Counted from the first letter of the stretch, positions 35,760-48,260 are shown. The stretch is 64,000 nucleotides of DNA from Casuarina equisetifolia (GCA_028551475.1 CM052357.1:2418001-2482000); one strand, 5' to 3'. Numbers and translations: made by a program. Notes: generated by a model not told the origin, from the letters alone.

Positions 35760-38700
35760 CAATTACGCTTGTATTTCTTGCAACTGTTTAATACGCAGGC
35801 ACAACCATATAAATGTGAGAGTAATCGAAAAAAGTTGGAATTGCTGTGCATACAGAAGATCTTCAAAGACTTCGCGAACAAATGGGTGAAAAAGGTGATG
35901 ATACCAAGAAAGGCTTTTTATTTCCATTAGCAACATAATTACGAAACTAAGAAAAGATGGTAATATTCTGACATGAACCAAGTCCCGATAATCAACTTAA
36001 ACAAACAACCGACTATTTTTGTAACTTCCTTCTGTGAAAAAACAGAGTCATCGTCAGCAAACGAACATGAAAGGAACAGGCATGTTCTTTGTTAACACTC
36101 ATCCTTTTCCCATCCGCCCTTCAATCATAACTAGAAAACGTAAAAAGGACTTGCAGAAACGCATGTTTAGAAAACATTTTCAACTTGAAAGAAAAAAGCA
36201 CATCCCTAATTCTCAAGAAATGTAGGACTTGAATCATTATTCTTTCTTAAATAGGTGCAAGTACATGCCCATCAATTATGTGAATATCTCCATACTCCAT
36301 AAGCAACGAAAGGAAAAAGCCTACTTTGCTAACGATAGGATGAAGACATTTCAGAGTCTTGGATTCAACTGGAGATAAAGCCTTACATCATGAGTAGGAC
36401 GTTTGTGAGGCTCGAAACCAATCGGCAAGGAATTCAAAGGATATCCCCAGCATTCTAGAATCCTTAACTTCTTGCTTAATTTGAGTTTTGATGCATTTCC
36501 AATCCATTTCACAGTTTGTAAAGCTTTAACAACTTCCTTATCATGTGCTCCACATTGAGTAGATGTTTCAGGGCGAATTACAAGCATCTTCAAACTTTTC
36601 ATCTTTGAGTAGACTTCAAAATTGAGGTGCTTAAGTTTTGGTAAGGGTAATTTTAAGACAATGCTTTCCACTGCATCCGTTCCCTATAAACCAAGGAATT
36701 GAAAATTACTATGCATAAAAGTTTTGGCAAGTTCTAAGAAGAATTGATACCAAAGATGCTACTAAATATTCATATCTAAAGTAATAAACTTACAAGATTA
36801 TTCTTAAAAATGTGAATAATATCTTCGTGTTGCCACAATCTTGTATGCAAACCATGTTCATGTGAAGACATACGATGGACCATTCAATGACCCAATTTTA
36901 CCAAGAGATCATTCATCTGGATTCTTCCATCTGCTAATATTTTTATGAGATATTTGTCCCTAAAGGCTTTAATATTAACTTTAGGATTGTAACCAAGACA
37001 TTTTAGTTTATGGTATATCTCATTTATGTATTCTCCATTGAAAAAACAAGCAATATCTAAAAAGACCATGTTTTGCGAGTATTCCAATTCACCAAAACAT
37101 GTTTCATTCTTATCCAAAGTCTTTGGAGGAGGAGCAACTTTTAGAAGATGTGAAGCAATTAACCAAACATTTAATGGTTGACCAAATAAATTGGCACCAT
37201 AAAGTTGAAGAACAAAAGGAGGTCCTCTAGCATTTTTCATGATATCCCTTGATAGCTCCATATAATTTTTGTATGGATGATGTTTTCCAAAAGCATTCCA
37301 ACTAAACAACTCTAAAGCATCACCATCACTAAACTCCTCAAGTTCATAAATATCATCCACATATCCATTCAATGGATGACAATCCCAACTTGTTATAAGA
37401 ATTCTACTCCCAGAACAAAACCAATCATGTCTTTTTACTAATGCTTCCAATTGACCTTTTTTTATCTATGTCATCAAGAACTATAAAAACCTTTTTATTC
37501 CATAGTTCATTCTCTATCACCTTTCCTATGTGATGATCCCATAATTTTATGTCCAAGATTTCCCAAATAAATTGCCTTTGTAAATGAACTAAATTGTTGA
37601 ATCTCTCTCTAATACCATTGAGAAAGCAACTACTTTGAAATTGAGAGACGACTACCTTATAAATTAATTTTGCTAGAGTTGTTTTACCAATTCCACGTAA
37701 CCCACAAATCCCAATAAAACGGACATCATCACACCTTTTACAAAGTAAGATTATCATCTCTTTCACTTGAAATTCTATTCCGAAAACAAGATCTTCATGA
37801 AAATTTGTCAAGTTATGACTCAATCCATTTAGTATTGCTCCACAAATTTCTTCAATGACAGTTGATTCATTCCTATAAAAAGAGAAAAGAAAAAAAGATA
37901 CTTGTTATTTTATCCAAAAGAACAATTAAACCAACATTTGTTTTCGCTTGGTTTAATGGAAAAATGAAAAGTAAAATTTATGATACCATTCAATGAGAAA
38001 ATCAACTAAATTTAGTGTATTAACAATAATATACCTGTCTTGTACATCCCATCCTGCCAGACCACCTACTTTTAAAGCAGATCTCCATATATCTATATCA
38101 TCCTTGGGGGCGGCTTTATGTTTAGTCAAAGCTTCTGCAAAAATCCCATTCTCCTCTCGTACATCAGAAGGAACTACATGATAAAAAATAGGAAGAACTG
38201 TCAACCGCCTCTCTCTTCTGCTTTCCAAGATATTAGCTAGTTCCATCAAACATCTTTTAGAGAAAGGGTAGTTTTCTGATAGTACAACGACGGTATATTC
38301 AGATTTCTGTATGACTGTCAAGCAATCTTGGTAAAGATATTCTTCTTGTTCAAGGCTTTCATGATCTCCAAAGATGTTAATCCCTTTCTCCTGGAGAGCA
38401 GCGTGAAGACGTTCCGTAAAATCCTTATGGGTGCCTTCGCTGCAGAAGCTAAAGAAAACGTCGTAACTCAATCGAGGTGTGGACAACGAAAGAACTCCTC
38501 CATTACTCACAGAAGCCATTGTGAACAGGAAGCTTGTTTACGGTGAAGGTTTGGCAAGTTGGATATTGCCGTACGCCAAGCGATTGTCTGGTATTTTGAC
38601 GGCTGTGAGAAAGCGGGGTCCATACAGGGACATTTCCAGGTTACACATGGAAAAAATTCTAGTTATTTCCTCGTTGTGGGAGACAGCTCTGTGAGGGGCC

Positions 38701-41700
38701 CTGTAAATCTGGATTGCCTGACGAATGTAGGTGGTGATTGTCAATGGGCATAATTCACTGGCTACCTGCCGACGCAGGTCGTGTTGAATATCTCGCACCC
38801 GAAACCATCTTTTAGATGGGGGGCAAAAAAACCAAAGTGGGCTGGGATATGGATATGCTAGGATTTGAGCGTACGAAGTAATGCAGAGCGTCGGTTCACT
38901 CTATTTTGGTCCACTGAATATATGTAATGCAACGTAAATTCACTGTTGTCATGGTGGGATTTGAGCATCCGTGTTGTCTCGACGCTAGTTGACCCTTGAT
39001 AGCCACTAGAATTTACGATGAAAGTAATAATTTTACCTTCACATAAGAAGAGGGAAGAAAATGCAGGCTTCAAAAGAGGGGCTAAGGTTTGGTAAGCTAA
39101 GTTTGTCGTCAGATGCAAGCGATTCTCCGGGTCTCCAGCATTGTGAAAAAGTGGGCAACTCAGGAAAGTTTTGGTATTACCTTATGAGGAACTAGGTGGT
39201 CGTCATTTGGAAGAAATTCAAGCATTATGTCAGTTGTTCTGAAGAAGTTTGAAATAAAGGGACAAATCCATATAATGAGAAATTTTAATTTCACATGTTC
39301 ATAAGATAAGATTAAATAATTACATAGATAACATGCCTTCTTTATCACAATTGTCAAACATAGACCATTTCATGATAATATAGGCCATTATGTAATGTCC
39401 TTTCCTGCGTGAACTCTGAACTTATTCATAGTAATGAGAGAATTAAAAAAGAATATGAGACTAACTCATATATAACCAACAACTCTAACCCAAACTTTAG
39501 CATATGGGATTTGACATCCACATCGATAATATTATCTAACACCCATTTAATTGCAACTAACTTCCATTAAAAAGGTAGAAACAAACTTTTGTAAGTGGTA
39601 GGTCATCATAATGCGTCCTTTAACACCTACTTCTACTAATCCAAGTAACAAGAGGAAATATTTTTTTTTTCAAATTTAAGTAAGATTTTCAATAAAATCA
39701 TATTAATCTGAAAGCTTTAAGATAATTAAAATAATATTATTTTATATTTAAATAGAATTTCAATACTTCTTAATGCTGTGCGATAACAATTTCACACTAC
39801 CTAAAACACCGCCTTATCATATGGGTTTTAGGTACACTCACATGCGGTAGTGCATAAACAAGAATTTCAAAATTGAACATAGCTTAAGAAATAGTATAAA
39901 TTCTAATATCATGTTAAAAATTAATTTATAAATTAATAAAATAAAATTATATTTAAATATTGTCACTTAACCATCTAGCACACGGGTAAGCTTGTGAGAA
40001 CTTCAACCGTGAAATCTGGTATTCAACATGTTATGTATGTGAACTGGGTATATGCATTATAATACTAAAAAAAATTGAAAAAAAAATCCTCACAGTTATT
40101 ATATGCTTTTCTACCAACCCATGGTCAAGGGAGTTCTGCTCTAAAGGCACAGTACGCATCTGACATCATGTAAGCCCCAGTAAATTGTCACGTGCAAATG
40201 ACTCTCCGGCTTTCCAAGTTAAGGAAAACAAGATGAATTTTCCATAAAAAGAAAGGACACTCTTTTTCTGTAACACGCCGGTTCGTGGAAAGGTAGTCCA
40301 AGAACTGAATTTTTAGATTGCTTCCATTAAAAGTAAAGATGCCTCTTTTCTTTAACACTGGTTCATGGAAAAGAGGTGCAAGAACGGAATTTTCAGGTTG
40401 CTTTTGCTAAAAGCAGAGATGTTAGTCGTGAACGGACACGTTGATTCATGAAGTGGTCGACCGGACGAAATGGAGGGACGTGTTTGCGTTGGAAATGGAA
40501 GTAGTGGTGTCAATGGAGAATGACTGTCGTAGAAAAAATAAAATAAGTCGACGTCGATGCGTCGATGGAGAATCCTCGTTGTTATACGGTGGTCCAGGGG
40601 ACTTGAGTTTTCCCACATTATTAATTGTAGCATTGAACAGAAAATTGATTGTTTTGTTTAATAAGAAACGGAGTTGATGGGTCCGTTGATGTTGAGAACA
40701 TGGATCGAGCAAGTGTAAGTTGTGAGGAAGCTCAAGTCCATACGATTGGATTCCAATAACAGCTATAATTGACAATTAAAATGAATAGAATTAAGCAACG
40801 TGTACAGAAAGAAAAGCTAAGGATTAGAGAAAGTTTCAGACTTTGTCTACTCATGCTAAGCTAAATGCTTCTTCAGATTTCAATTGTTCTTTACACCAAA
40901 TATTTGTCAAACTTGAGTTTTCATAAAAAAGGCTCATTTTCTTTTTAAAGAAAAAATTGACTTAGAAGAAGATGCATTGTTTATTTTAAAAAAATATAAA
41001 TTGAATTTAAACAACATAGATAATTCGTGTATTATTATTGTGTCCTTTATAAGCAACGGGTAAAAGTCGAAAATGATATCTCCTCTTATAAAAAATGTGT
41101 AGAAGTCAAAGATGATATATCCACCCATAAAGTTTTAAAGACATAAGACTTTATACATGGTATACAATTTTTGAATTAAAATCTAATATAGGTTAAAAAA
41201 TTTGGCTTATTCTCATTTAAAAAGGAAAATCTAAAAAAGAAATGGAATTATATGGACAACCACTGTTTTTTATAAGTTTGTCATGGAATTTACACTTGTT
41301 GATTCATATTTTCAAAATTATTCCTTAATAGAGAAAACAATCAATTCTGCTCTAGTTTTCTTTTAGCTCTTGGTATGGTCATGATGTAGTTTATTAAAAT
41401 AATCAAATCTTTCTCTAAATCAACACTTTTTTCCCGTCTTTATCTTCTCGAATAGTTTTTCCATATATGAGTTCCGCATGCTGAGTTTTAAATCAATGTT
41501 TCAATCTTAAAATGCACGTGACTTTATTAATTCGTGGATTTTATTAAATGGAACAGCTTTACTTTGAATATCTAGCTAGATTCACGATCATCATTGATAA
41601 CTACCACGATTAATAATGAAAACAAAGATTATAATATTAAAAAGAAGAAAATAACTAGAGACTAAGCAGGAGGACAGAAATCTTTTATTGCTTTGCGATT

Positions 41701-43030
41701 TTAAAGAGCTCTTTCTGCTATGGATACAACTCATGAAAAATGGGTACACTTTAGAGCCTTTCAACATGATGTGCCATAAATCGTAAAGAAATTCTAGAAA
41801 CCTACCCCGCAAACTTTTATTCCCTTTTCTAAATTTTGTCACTTTCCAACGTTGGAAAATTCGAACTTTTCCAGCGTAGGTGTTTAGGCCACTCCTAGGG
41901 CCTAGAACCTCCTTGTGTGAATTCGAGGCCAACAAGTCTCACATGTTTTGGGTGATGCGTGGAAAATCCGACTCGTATAAACTAAAGTTTATTGGCACAT
42001 AAATTCAGAAGGACGGCCTTTGACTGGACCGACAAGATCTTGCTTTCTGATACGGGATCCCCATTTTGCTATTTTCTTCCAATCTTTGAACGTCTTTTGG
42101 TAAGTTGGTTTACAAAGTTTCCTTCGATGCTATTTTTCAAACGTAATGGTCCACCTTGTTTAACTAAAAAACATCACACTTCTGCAAAAAGTTTCAATTG
42201 TGTACTCAGTTTTCTTCAATCGGGACCATGAGTTTATGATGCATTTACAAAAGGCCTGATAAACTTCTAAGTTGTGGCAACTGATGATATTTCCCAAAGA
42301 AATCAAGCGGAAATCAAGCGCGGTGGATTAAAATGATTGACGAATCATTTGTAGCTTGTGCCTTCGCTTACCCTGGCTTCAAGTATTAGGCCTAGAACTA
42401 ACTCCGTTCGTTCATGACAAGTATTTTGAAATATTTGAACAACCAGAAAGCTTCCTTTTCTTCTAATAATGATCAATTTAACTTTGAGAATTCAAAACAA
42501 AATAGTTTTGGCATCATCACATTGAGAGTTATTTGACTAACTTTTTTTTTTCCTTCTAAGTTGAGGTGAAGCCATCGTAGTTAGGTTTCGAAGTCTAATA
42601 TAAGGTAATACTTTTCTTACACTTCATCTTTTTCTTTTCTTTTTTTTTTTGAGTTACGATATTTGGGAAATCACAGCTGTTTACTCTTCTTTAGAAAATA
42701 ACATAATTCAAAAGTTTAAATGAGTAGAGCTAGATTTAACTTCTTTGTATTAATCTCTTACTTTTCCTATTAAGATTTGAAATGCAACACATTGCTTAAC
42801 CAATCACATGCTAATTATATTTTAAGGCAAAATGTCTTACGTTAGCAAAATGATTGATTCCATTCCAACACCTCCTTGACGCAACTCAATTGATTAAACC
42901 AATTAAGCCAGATACTAAAGCCTTGTATCTGCACATTATCTGAATGCAAATATGCTACTAAGAATATTAGAGAACTCTGAAATATCATCCTTTTATACTA
43001 CATGTCTCACACTCTTTCTCCTCTATGTTC
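35760..43030. repeat. Segmental duplication, copy B
   Basis: Counterpart of 23930-32150. It lacks the LINE. It also lacks about 120 bp that in copy A lies on both sides of the LINE: copy B joins 'ataac' to 'tagagactaagc' at about 41653, with TAAC at both ends of the missing stretch. Repeat units upstream of the TN gene lie at about 40210-40615. Confidence 0.88.
36351..38519 (-). pseudogene. TN pseudogene, copy B (one insertion, one nonsense codon)
   Basis: Exons: 38519-38035 (open TIR, one codon shorter than copy A), 37872-36794 and 36683-36351. One extra base in a seven-T run (37457-37463, poly-A in the gene) shifts the frame just after kinase-2 VFIVLDDID; with one A fewer it reads through to RHDWFCSGSRILITSWD. 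A TGA at 36884-36886 follows the MND motif by about nine codons. P-loop GLRGIGKTT is intact, GLPLAL reads GPPFVL, and MHD reads MND. It ends in THDVRLYLQLNPRL-stop with no LRR. Neither lesion is shared with copy A. The homopolymer indel could be a sequencing error, but the nonsense codon is not of that kind. Confidence 0.88.
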
Positions 43031-43194
43031 AAATTACTTGCTCTAATTGACGCCCCAAAGGAGAGCTGAGTAAGAATGTTAAGAAATTCTGAAAAATTAT
43101 CCTCAAATAATAGAGGATAATGTCCCACATTTTTTTCACCTCTAAATTTCGACTGCCTGCTATAAATGAAGTCCCAAGAGAGTAACACTAGAAT

Positions 43195-44010
43195 TGGTTG
43201 AAAACAATCAAAATTTATATACATCCTCCATTCAGGTCCACAAGACAGGCTTTAGGATTACCAAAGACAAGCCAAACTGTTGGACGTTGATCGAATTATA
43301 TTTGACAAACAAACTCACAAAACATAGGATTATTCCTATCACATATGCCAGAACTGGAATTCTCGTTCTCACCAATCTTTTGTTCTCTTATTTTTCTTTG
43401 ATAGTTGTCAAGCTCATAGACTTGATAAACAATAAATAGAGCACATCCGCACAACTTGAATTGCTCCAGGTAATCAATAATCTTTAAATCAAAATGACTT
43501 TGAACCACTGTGCTTGTGTTTCTTTGGTTGAACCATTTTGGGATTTCAGATCACATAGTACAGTCCCAAGCAACCACAGCTCTGTTACATTCCTATTAAA
43601 AAAGTTTTTTGAAAAAAAAAAGAGAAAAGAAAGAAAGATCTTAGCTGTAGTTTTTTTAAGTGCAGTTCTTTTAAGCTATTATGCTCAAGTAGCTCTTACC
43701 AAATTCTATCAAAATTTGGCTGAGTCAGTCTAGGGGTCCTAAACTCTTTGCCAGCGTCACTAAAGTAGGCGGTCACAAGAGAACCATACGAGTCCGTATT
43801 ATTTCACTCCATTTGTCATTCTACTCCTACGATGCGCCGGAAAATCTCTCTTAAGAATGGACAATTATGAAGTTGCATTTCTTTTAACTTCACTGGGAGC
43901 TTTGCAAGTCTGGAAGCTCAATACGATCTGATAAGAAGATATGAAGATTTTCAGAAAGTTAAAAGACGCTTCCTGGTATTCCAGCAAATTTGTTTAGAGA
44001 AATGGTGTTC
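43195..44010 (-). pseudogene. LRR and C-JID relic of a TNL
   Basis: Minus strand, broken frames. About 43530-43560 gives SEIPKWFN, the entry motif of the C-JID. About 43380-43470 gives CGCALFIVYQVYELDN, comparable to CWGYALFIVYEVLEHN in the intact TNL at 48-52 kb, and FVCQI follows. Upstream, about 43870-43900 gives a RLAKLPVKLKEMQLHNCP-like LRR line and about 43960-44010 an NTISLNKFAGIPGSVF-like line. There is no NB-ARC or TIR to its right. It lies just beyond the right limit of duplication copy B. Confidence 0.78.
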
Positions 44011-44720
44011 GTTGGAAAAGTCAAATGCCATGCCATTCAAGCCGGCTACTTTACATCAGCTCTCCTTCGTCCAGTCCAGCACTTACTTCCCTCCCAATTA
44101 TTCTTCACTAAGGTTGCCATCTCCCTTGGAACTTGCATCATGGCGCCTCCTTTAGAACTCGCATGGCCTCACACCCGCATCCTATCCTCGGCACCAAACT
44201 GTACCACAACACCACAGCTGAGTTACAACCTCCTCCGCCCTCAAAGCACTGCACTGCACCATCTGAAATAGAATAGGCTCAGCTACTTGTCTCTGAAAAT
44301 TGTATATTAAGGACGTTCAAATTGCTTTTAAATCATTTGAGGAAGAAATAAATACCAGGAACCTAATTCTTTTACCTTCTCTGTTTCTCCAGTTGTTCCT
44401 TCTTTCTTCTCAAATTCTAAATTTCTACACAAACCTGCTATTAGTTTGTGCAAACAATAAGGAAAGTTTAAGCAATTTAATGACTTCTTATTACAGCTTA
44501 TGTCTAGAGATTCATCGATTCCATATCAAGGAAAACTTATTCACATATAAAAGAAGCAAATAATATATAGACGAACCTTAGGAGTTTTTAATTCAATTTA
44601 GCATAATTCTTTGTGGTTTTGTTGCTAAGATTAATGGTTGTGAGTTCTTTTAGTCTCCCTTGTGAAGAGGTTACATAAAAATAAAGCGAAACTGTTCAAT
44701 GAAGACAAGGGAAAACAGAA
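44011..44720. other. Intergenic DNA
   Basis: No confident gene. About 44030-44270 is GC-richer than its surroundings and could be the decayed 5' part of the TNL relic, but I see no clear motif. Confidence 0.4.
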
Positions 44721-44724
44721 CTCA

Positions 44725-45190
44725 AACTTACAAGGCTTGCACTTAGCAACTTTTTTTTTCTCAGAAGATCTCTTCGCCCGTGCTCCTTTGCAATCTTTGA
44801 ATACTTATTTTTCCTATTATAATGAACAATTGAAATATTTTGTTGGAAATCAGGCTGATTGAATAAGAGGAGGATCAAGATCAGTATTGAATGAAAGGAG
44901 AAGGAAGTATTACTTACAACTATTCAGCAATTCCAACAACAAAATCAATGATACCTGATAGCATGAATATTGATGATGGTGAAGAAGTCATCGTCATCCA
45001 CCTCGCCGTAAATTCAGCAAAATCAGCAAAGCAATTGAATAGATGCCAAACACAGATTTTAATCCAAATGAAGCTCTCTACCATATCTCCAGATGCTCTT
45101 GAGAATAAATTCTGGACACAATCAAGAGTTTCAAGGTAGTGATCAACTAGAACAACTAATGGCCCGAAGACGAAAAACTTTATATCGTAT
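44725..45190 (-). pseudogene. Partial broken copy of the gene at 58208-59712
   Basis: Minus strand. 44729-44800 matches its exon 2 (GARAKRSSE against GAWPKRSWE) and 45083-45186 matches its exon 1 (FVFGPLVVLVDHY, then LETLDCVQN) with a deletion of about 12 codons. The intron sequence between them is also alike (aatcaggc.gattg, 'gaggaggatcaagatc'), so this is a DNA-level copy, not a retrocopy. No exon 3 seen. Confidence 0.75.
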
Positions 45191-45980
45191 TGGTAAGAGT
45201 GAATTTAGTAAAACTCCTATAATACAAGGATCAATTCAAATTTGTTTCTTAGAGTTTGACACTTTGAGCTGAATCTTAGACGGACCTCTAAAATTTCGAA
45301 CTACTGCCATTGCAGATTCCATGGAAGGCGTGGTGAATCCTATTCATTGAAGCAAAAGTCAGATCATGGTAACTGGACTATTAACGTATCTAAACTCTTA
45401 TGCCTTGAAGATTCTCTCATCAAACTGGCGCAGAACTTATCCCCATCTCTTAATGAAGGTAAGCTTAGGAATCTTTTCAGCTCCTCGTATACCTCGGGGT
45501 TATAGTTCTAATTCAGCAAACAAAAGGTAACAGAAAAGTGATCCAATATATGTATGATTTAACCTACCCTACATACTATGTTATCTATGTTATCTATGTT
45601 ATCTATGTTATCTCTTTACGAACTGCAGATAACTTTGGATTCTTTTTTTAAGGAAAAAATCATTCCCTTATTCACTTACAAACAGAAAAGCCTACAAGTT
45701 CTCCTAAGATTATCTGCACAGCTTTTGACTGATATTTCTCTTGTGATAAGCCAGCATAAAGAAGATGACACAGATTCAACTCAACCAAGCTACGAGGCAT
45801 GCATAGGTAACAGAATATGGAGAAACAAAGGCGAAGCCATGAATATAAAAACAAAGGGAGTAGAGTATCCTCGAGTTGTGTTGTGACAATACTTAACTGC
45901 AATATAAGTGAAGAGATCGTGGAGATCTTTGGCTGCCTTCGGTTCTGGTGATGGGTCTCCTAATAAATGATACAAGATAG
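45191..45980. other. Intergenic DNA with an ATGTTATCT tandem repeat
   Basis: A perfect 9-bp repeat (tatgttatc) of about four copies lies at about 45577-45612. No gene recognised. Open frames at 45578-45886 plus and 45672-45902 minus overlap each other and show no family features. Confidence 0.5.
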
Positions 45981-45984
45981 CAAC

Positions 45985-46300
45985 AACTTGATGGTGGTAA
46001 AGAAGAAATCGTCATCATCCTCATTGTAAAAGCTAGAGATTTATGGATCAAAACTCAAAGTTAACCAAATGAAAATATCACAGATATGAACTGTAAGTCA
46101 ATTGAAATTCAGCTCAGAAATTGAATATAGATGTATTTTAATCTGAAATGAAGTGAAAAACGAAGGTCCCTACCATATTTCCAAGAATGTTCTTGGGATC
46201 AGACTTCCGAACACAACCAAGAGTCTCGGTGCACAAAGAGAATTGTTTCAGCGCATTGAGGAAGTGATCGAGCCAGAACAACACGTGGTGGACTTGACTT
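45985..46300 (-). pseudogene. Second partial broken copy of the 58.2-59.7 kb gene
   Basis: 46195-46290 matches exon 1 of that gene on the minus strand (VVL..., then ALKQFSLCTETLGCV), with one inserted base after VVL. About 46010-46060 matches its intron ('agagattta.ggatcaaaac'). Confidence 0.72.
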
Positions 46301-48048
46301 TATCGCATCCAGCTCGTCAACCATTAAAAGTTTGATTAAGGATAAGAATAATAGTTGTATGTTAACCACTGCTACGATTAAGAACGAAAAATATTATTAT
46401 AGAAGTATAGAAGGGAAAAAAAAAGCTTAAGAACAACAGAAAGTTTTAGACAGTTACACAGAGATTGCTTAGTGATGGTTATTTAGTTGATGAATTATCA
46501 TATGCTGGGCACTGGGGTACTAAAAATATTGTATATAAGCTCAATGGTTGTTAAATGATAACAACTTATTACTGACTTTAGGAAAAAAAAAAAAAAAAAA
46601 AAGAGAGAGTTGAAACTACTGCAGATGCAATATCTTGTCTTTTCGTTCAATATTACTGTTTGGTTCTTTCGATGGAGATGCCTAACAGTTTACTAGAATA
46701 ATTGATTTGCTTTTGAAGGATAGACCAACTGTATAAGCTTGGAAATTCCCTGAATATTCATTTTTTGTGACATATTTAAAGAGATTTTAAGTATTATTCC
46801 TGTACCCAAAATTGGTTTCGATGTTAGTTTGGAAAAACTAAAAAATTGGTTTTGGAGTCCATTCTAACAAAAATTCAGCAGAAACAAACCAGGAAACTAA
46901 CGAATGTAAGCAATGAATATTCTAAGAGAAGGGACATAAAACTTTAAGAATGAATGCGACTTCTAGCTACAGAGGAGATATGTATCAGTGCTTGAAGATA
47001 TATGGAGGAATAGAAAACAATAAAAAAGGCATTAACAATATTTTTAAATAGGATGCTTATATTGGAGCATTTTTGAGTGGCTCTTTACTTCTAACTTAAA
47101 CGAAGTAATCAACTATCAAAACTATTCACATTAGAATGACACATATTATCCTTCTTTTTAATTTTTTATTATTTCTAAAAATAGTTTTCCTGTATTTGTG
47201 TAAAAATATTTTAACAAAAAAGTAATAATCTTGTTTTATCTTCAGGATAAATTTTGTTTTTGAGCTTTTGAGTGTGAATGATTTGTTGAATATTTTCAGA
47301 AAAATACATTTTAAGACTTGGAAATAGAATAATTTTGTAAAACATTTAATACATAGAACCTAAACTTTTAACTCTTTTTTTTATCATCAATTCGAATTTA
47401 TAATAGAGGCTTGTGTCTTAAAATTGTTATTCTAGTTTTTTAATCCAAGTGCTCCTTTATATATGAGGAATGACTTTTCCAATGGAGATTCTTTTGTTTC
47501 TATTTTCCCTTCAATGTTTGTTGTATTAGAAAAATGAATATTTCATGGCTAAAGTTTTGATGAAGTATATCAAAGAGTGCTAAAGAGAAAATGATAGCAA
47601 CATATACCACCTCTCTCATAATCACTTATAAAGAAAAGTGTAAAACCGTACAAAATCCAACAGCATGTTGAACTCATTCAGAAAGAGCAAAAATCGAAAG
47701 AGTACAAAACATTAAAAAAAAATCTAAATTAATGAACAACATGAAAACTATACTAGTTCATTTTTTGGAAAAAAAAAATTCAAGACCAAACTAAATGCTG
47801 GAACTCCATATTATCTGCTCTTCGTGTCCAGTCTTAATTCTATAATCATTCCAAGACCAAAAAACATTTAAGTGTTCATATAAGTTCATGTTCAGAAAGG
47901 CACTTTCAACTTGAAACGAAGAAAAAAAAGACATTCCTATGTCAAGAAGAAAGCAAAAGCCACGATGGAGCAGTAGCAGGAACTCCCGTACCTGAACTGT
48001 ATAAGAAACAGGGCAGAATCCAACCCCTTCTTCCTCTTCCCATTGTCG
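46301..48048. other. Intergenic DNA and 3' flank of the intact TNL
   Basis: No gene. AT-rich with poly-A runs. About 47640-48000 resembles the 3' flank of the TN pseudogene at 18.9-19.3 kb. Confidence 0.5.
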
Positions 48049-48049
48049 A

Positions 48050-48260
48050 CAGATTTCAGCACCTTCCTCTCCCTTCTCCCTTTTCCCATTCTTCACAGAT
48101 TTCAATATCTTCCTCTCCATTTCTTCCTATTTTTCTTCATCACACAATCCCAGCCCCAGCCCCTCTTCCTCTTCGCCTTTTTACAGATTATTTCAACACC
48201 TTCTTCATCTTCGCTTTCCTCTTCGCTTTCTTCAGAGATTTCAACACCGTCTTCCCCTTC
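48050..48260. repeat. Coding minisatellite spanning the TNL stop codon
   Basis: Four diverged units begin with 'cagatttca' variants at about 48050, 48096, 48184 and 48233, each followed by CT-rich sequence. The stop codon (48102-48104) lies inside the 48096 unit. The array thus makes up part of the charged tail of the protein and continues into the 3' UTR. Confidence 0.7.
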
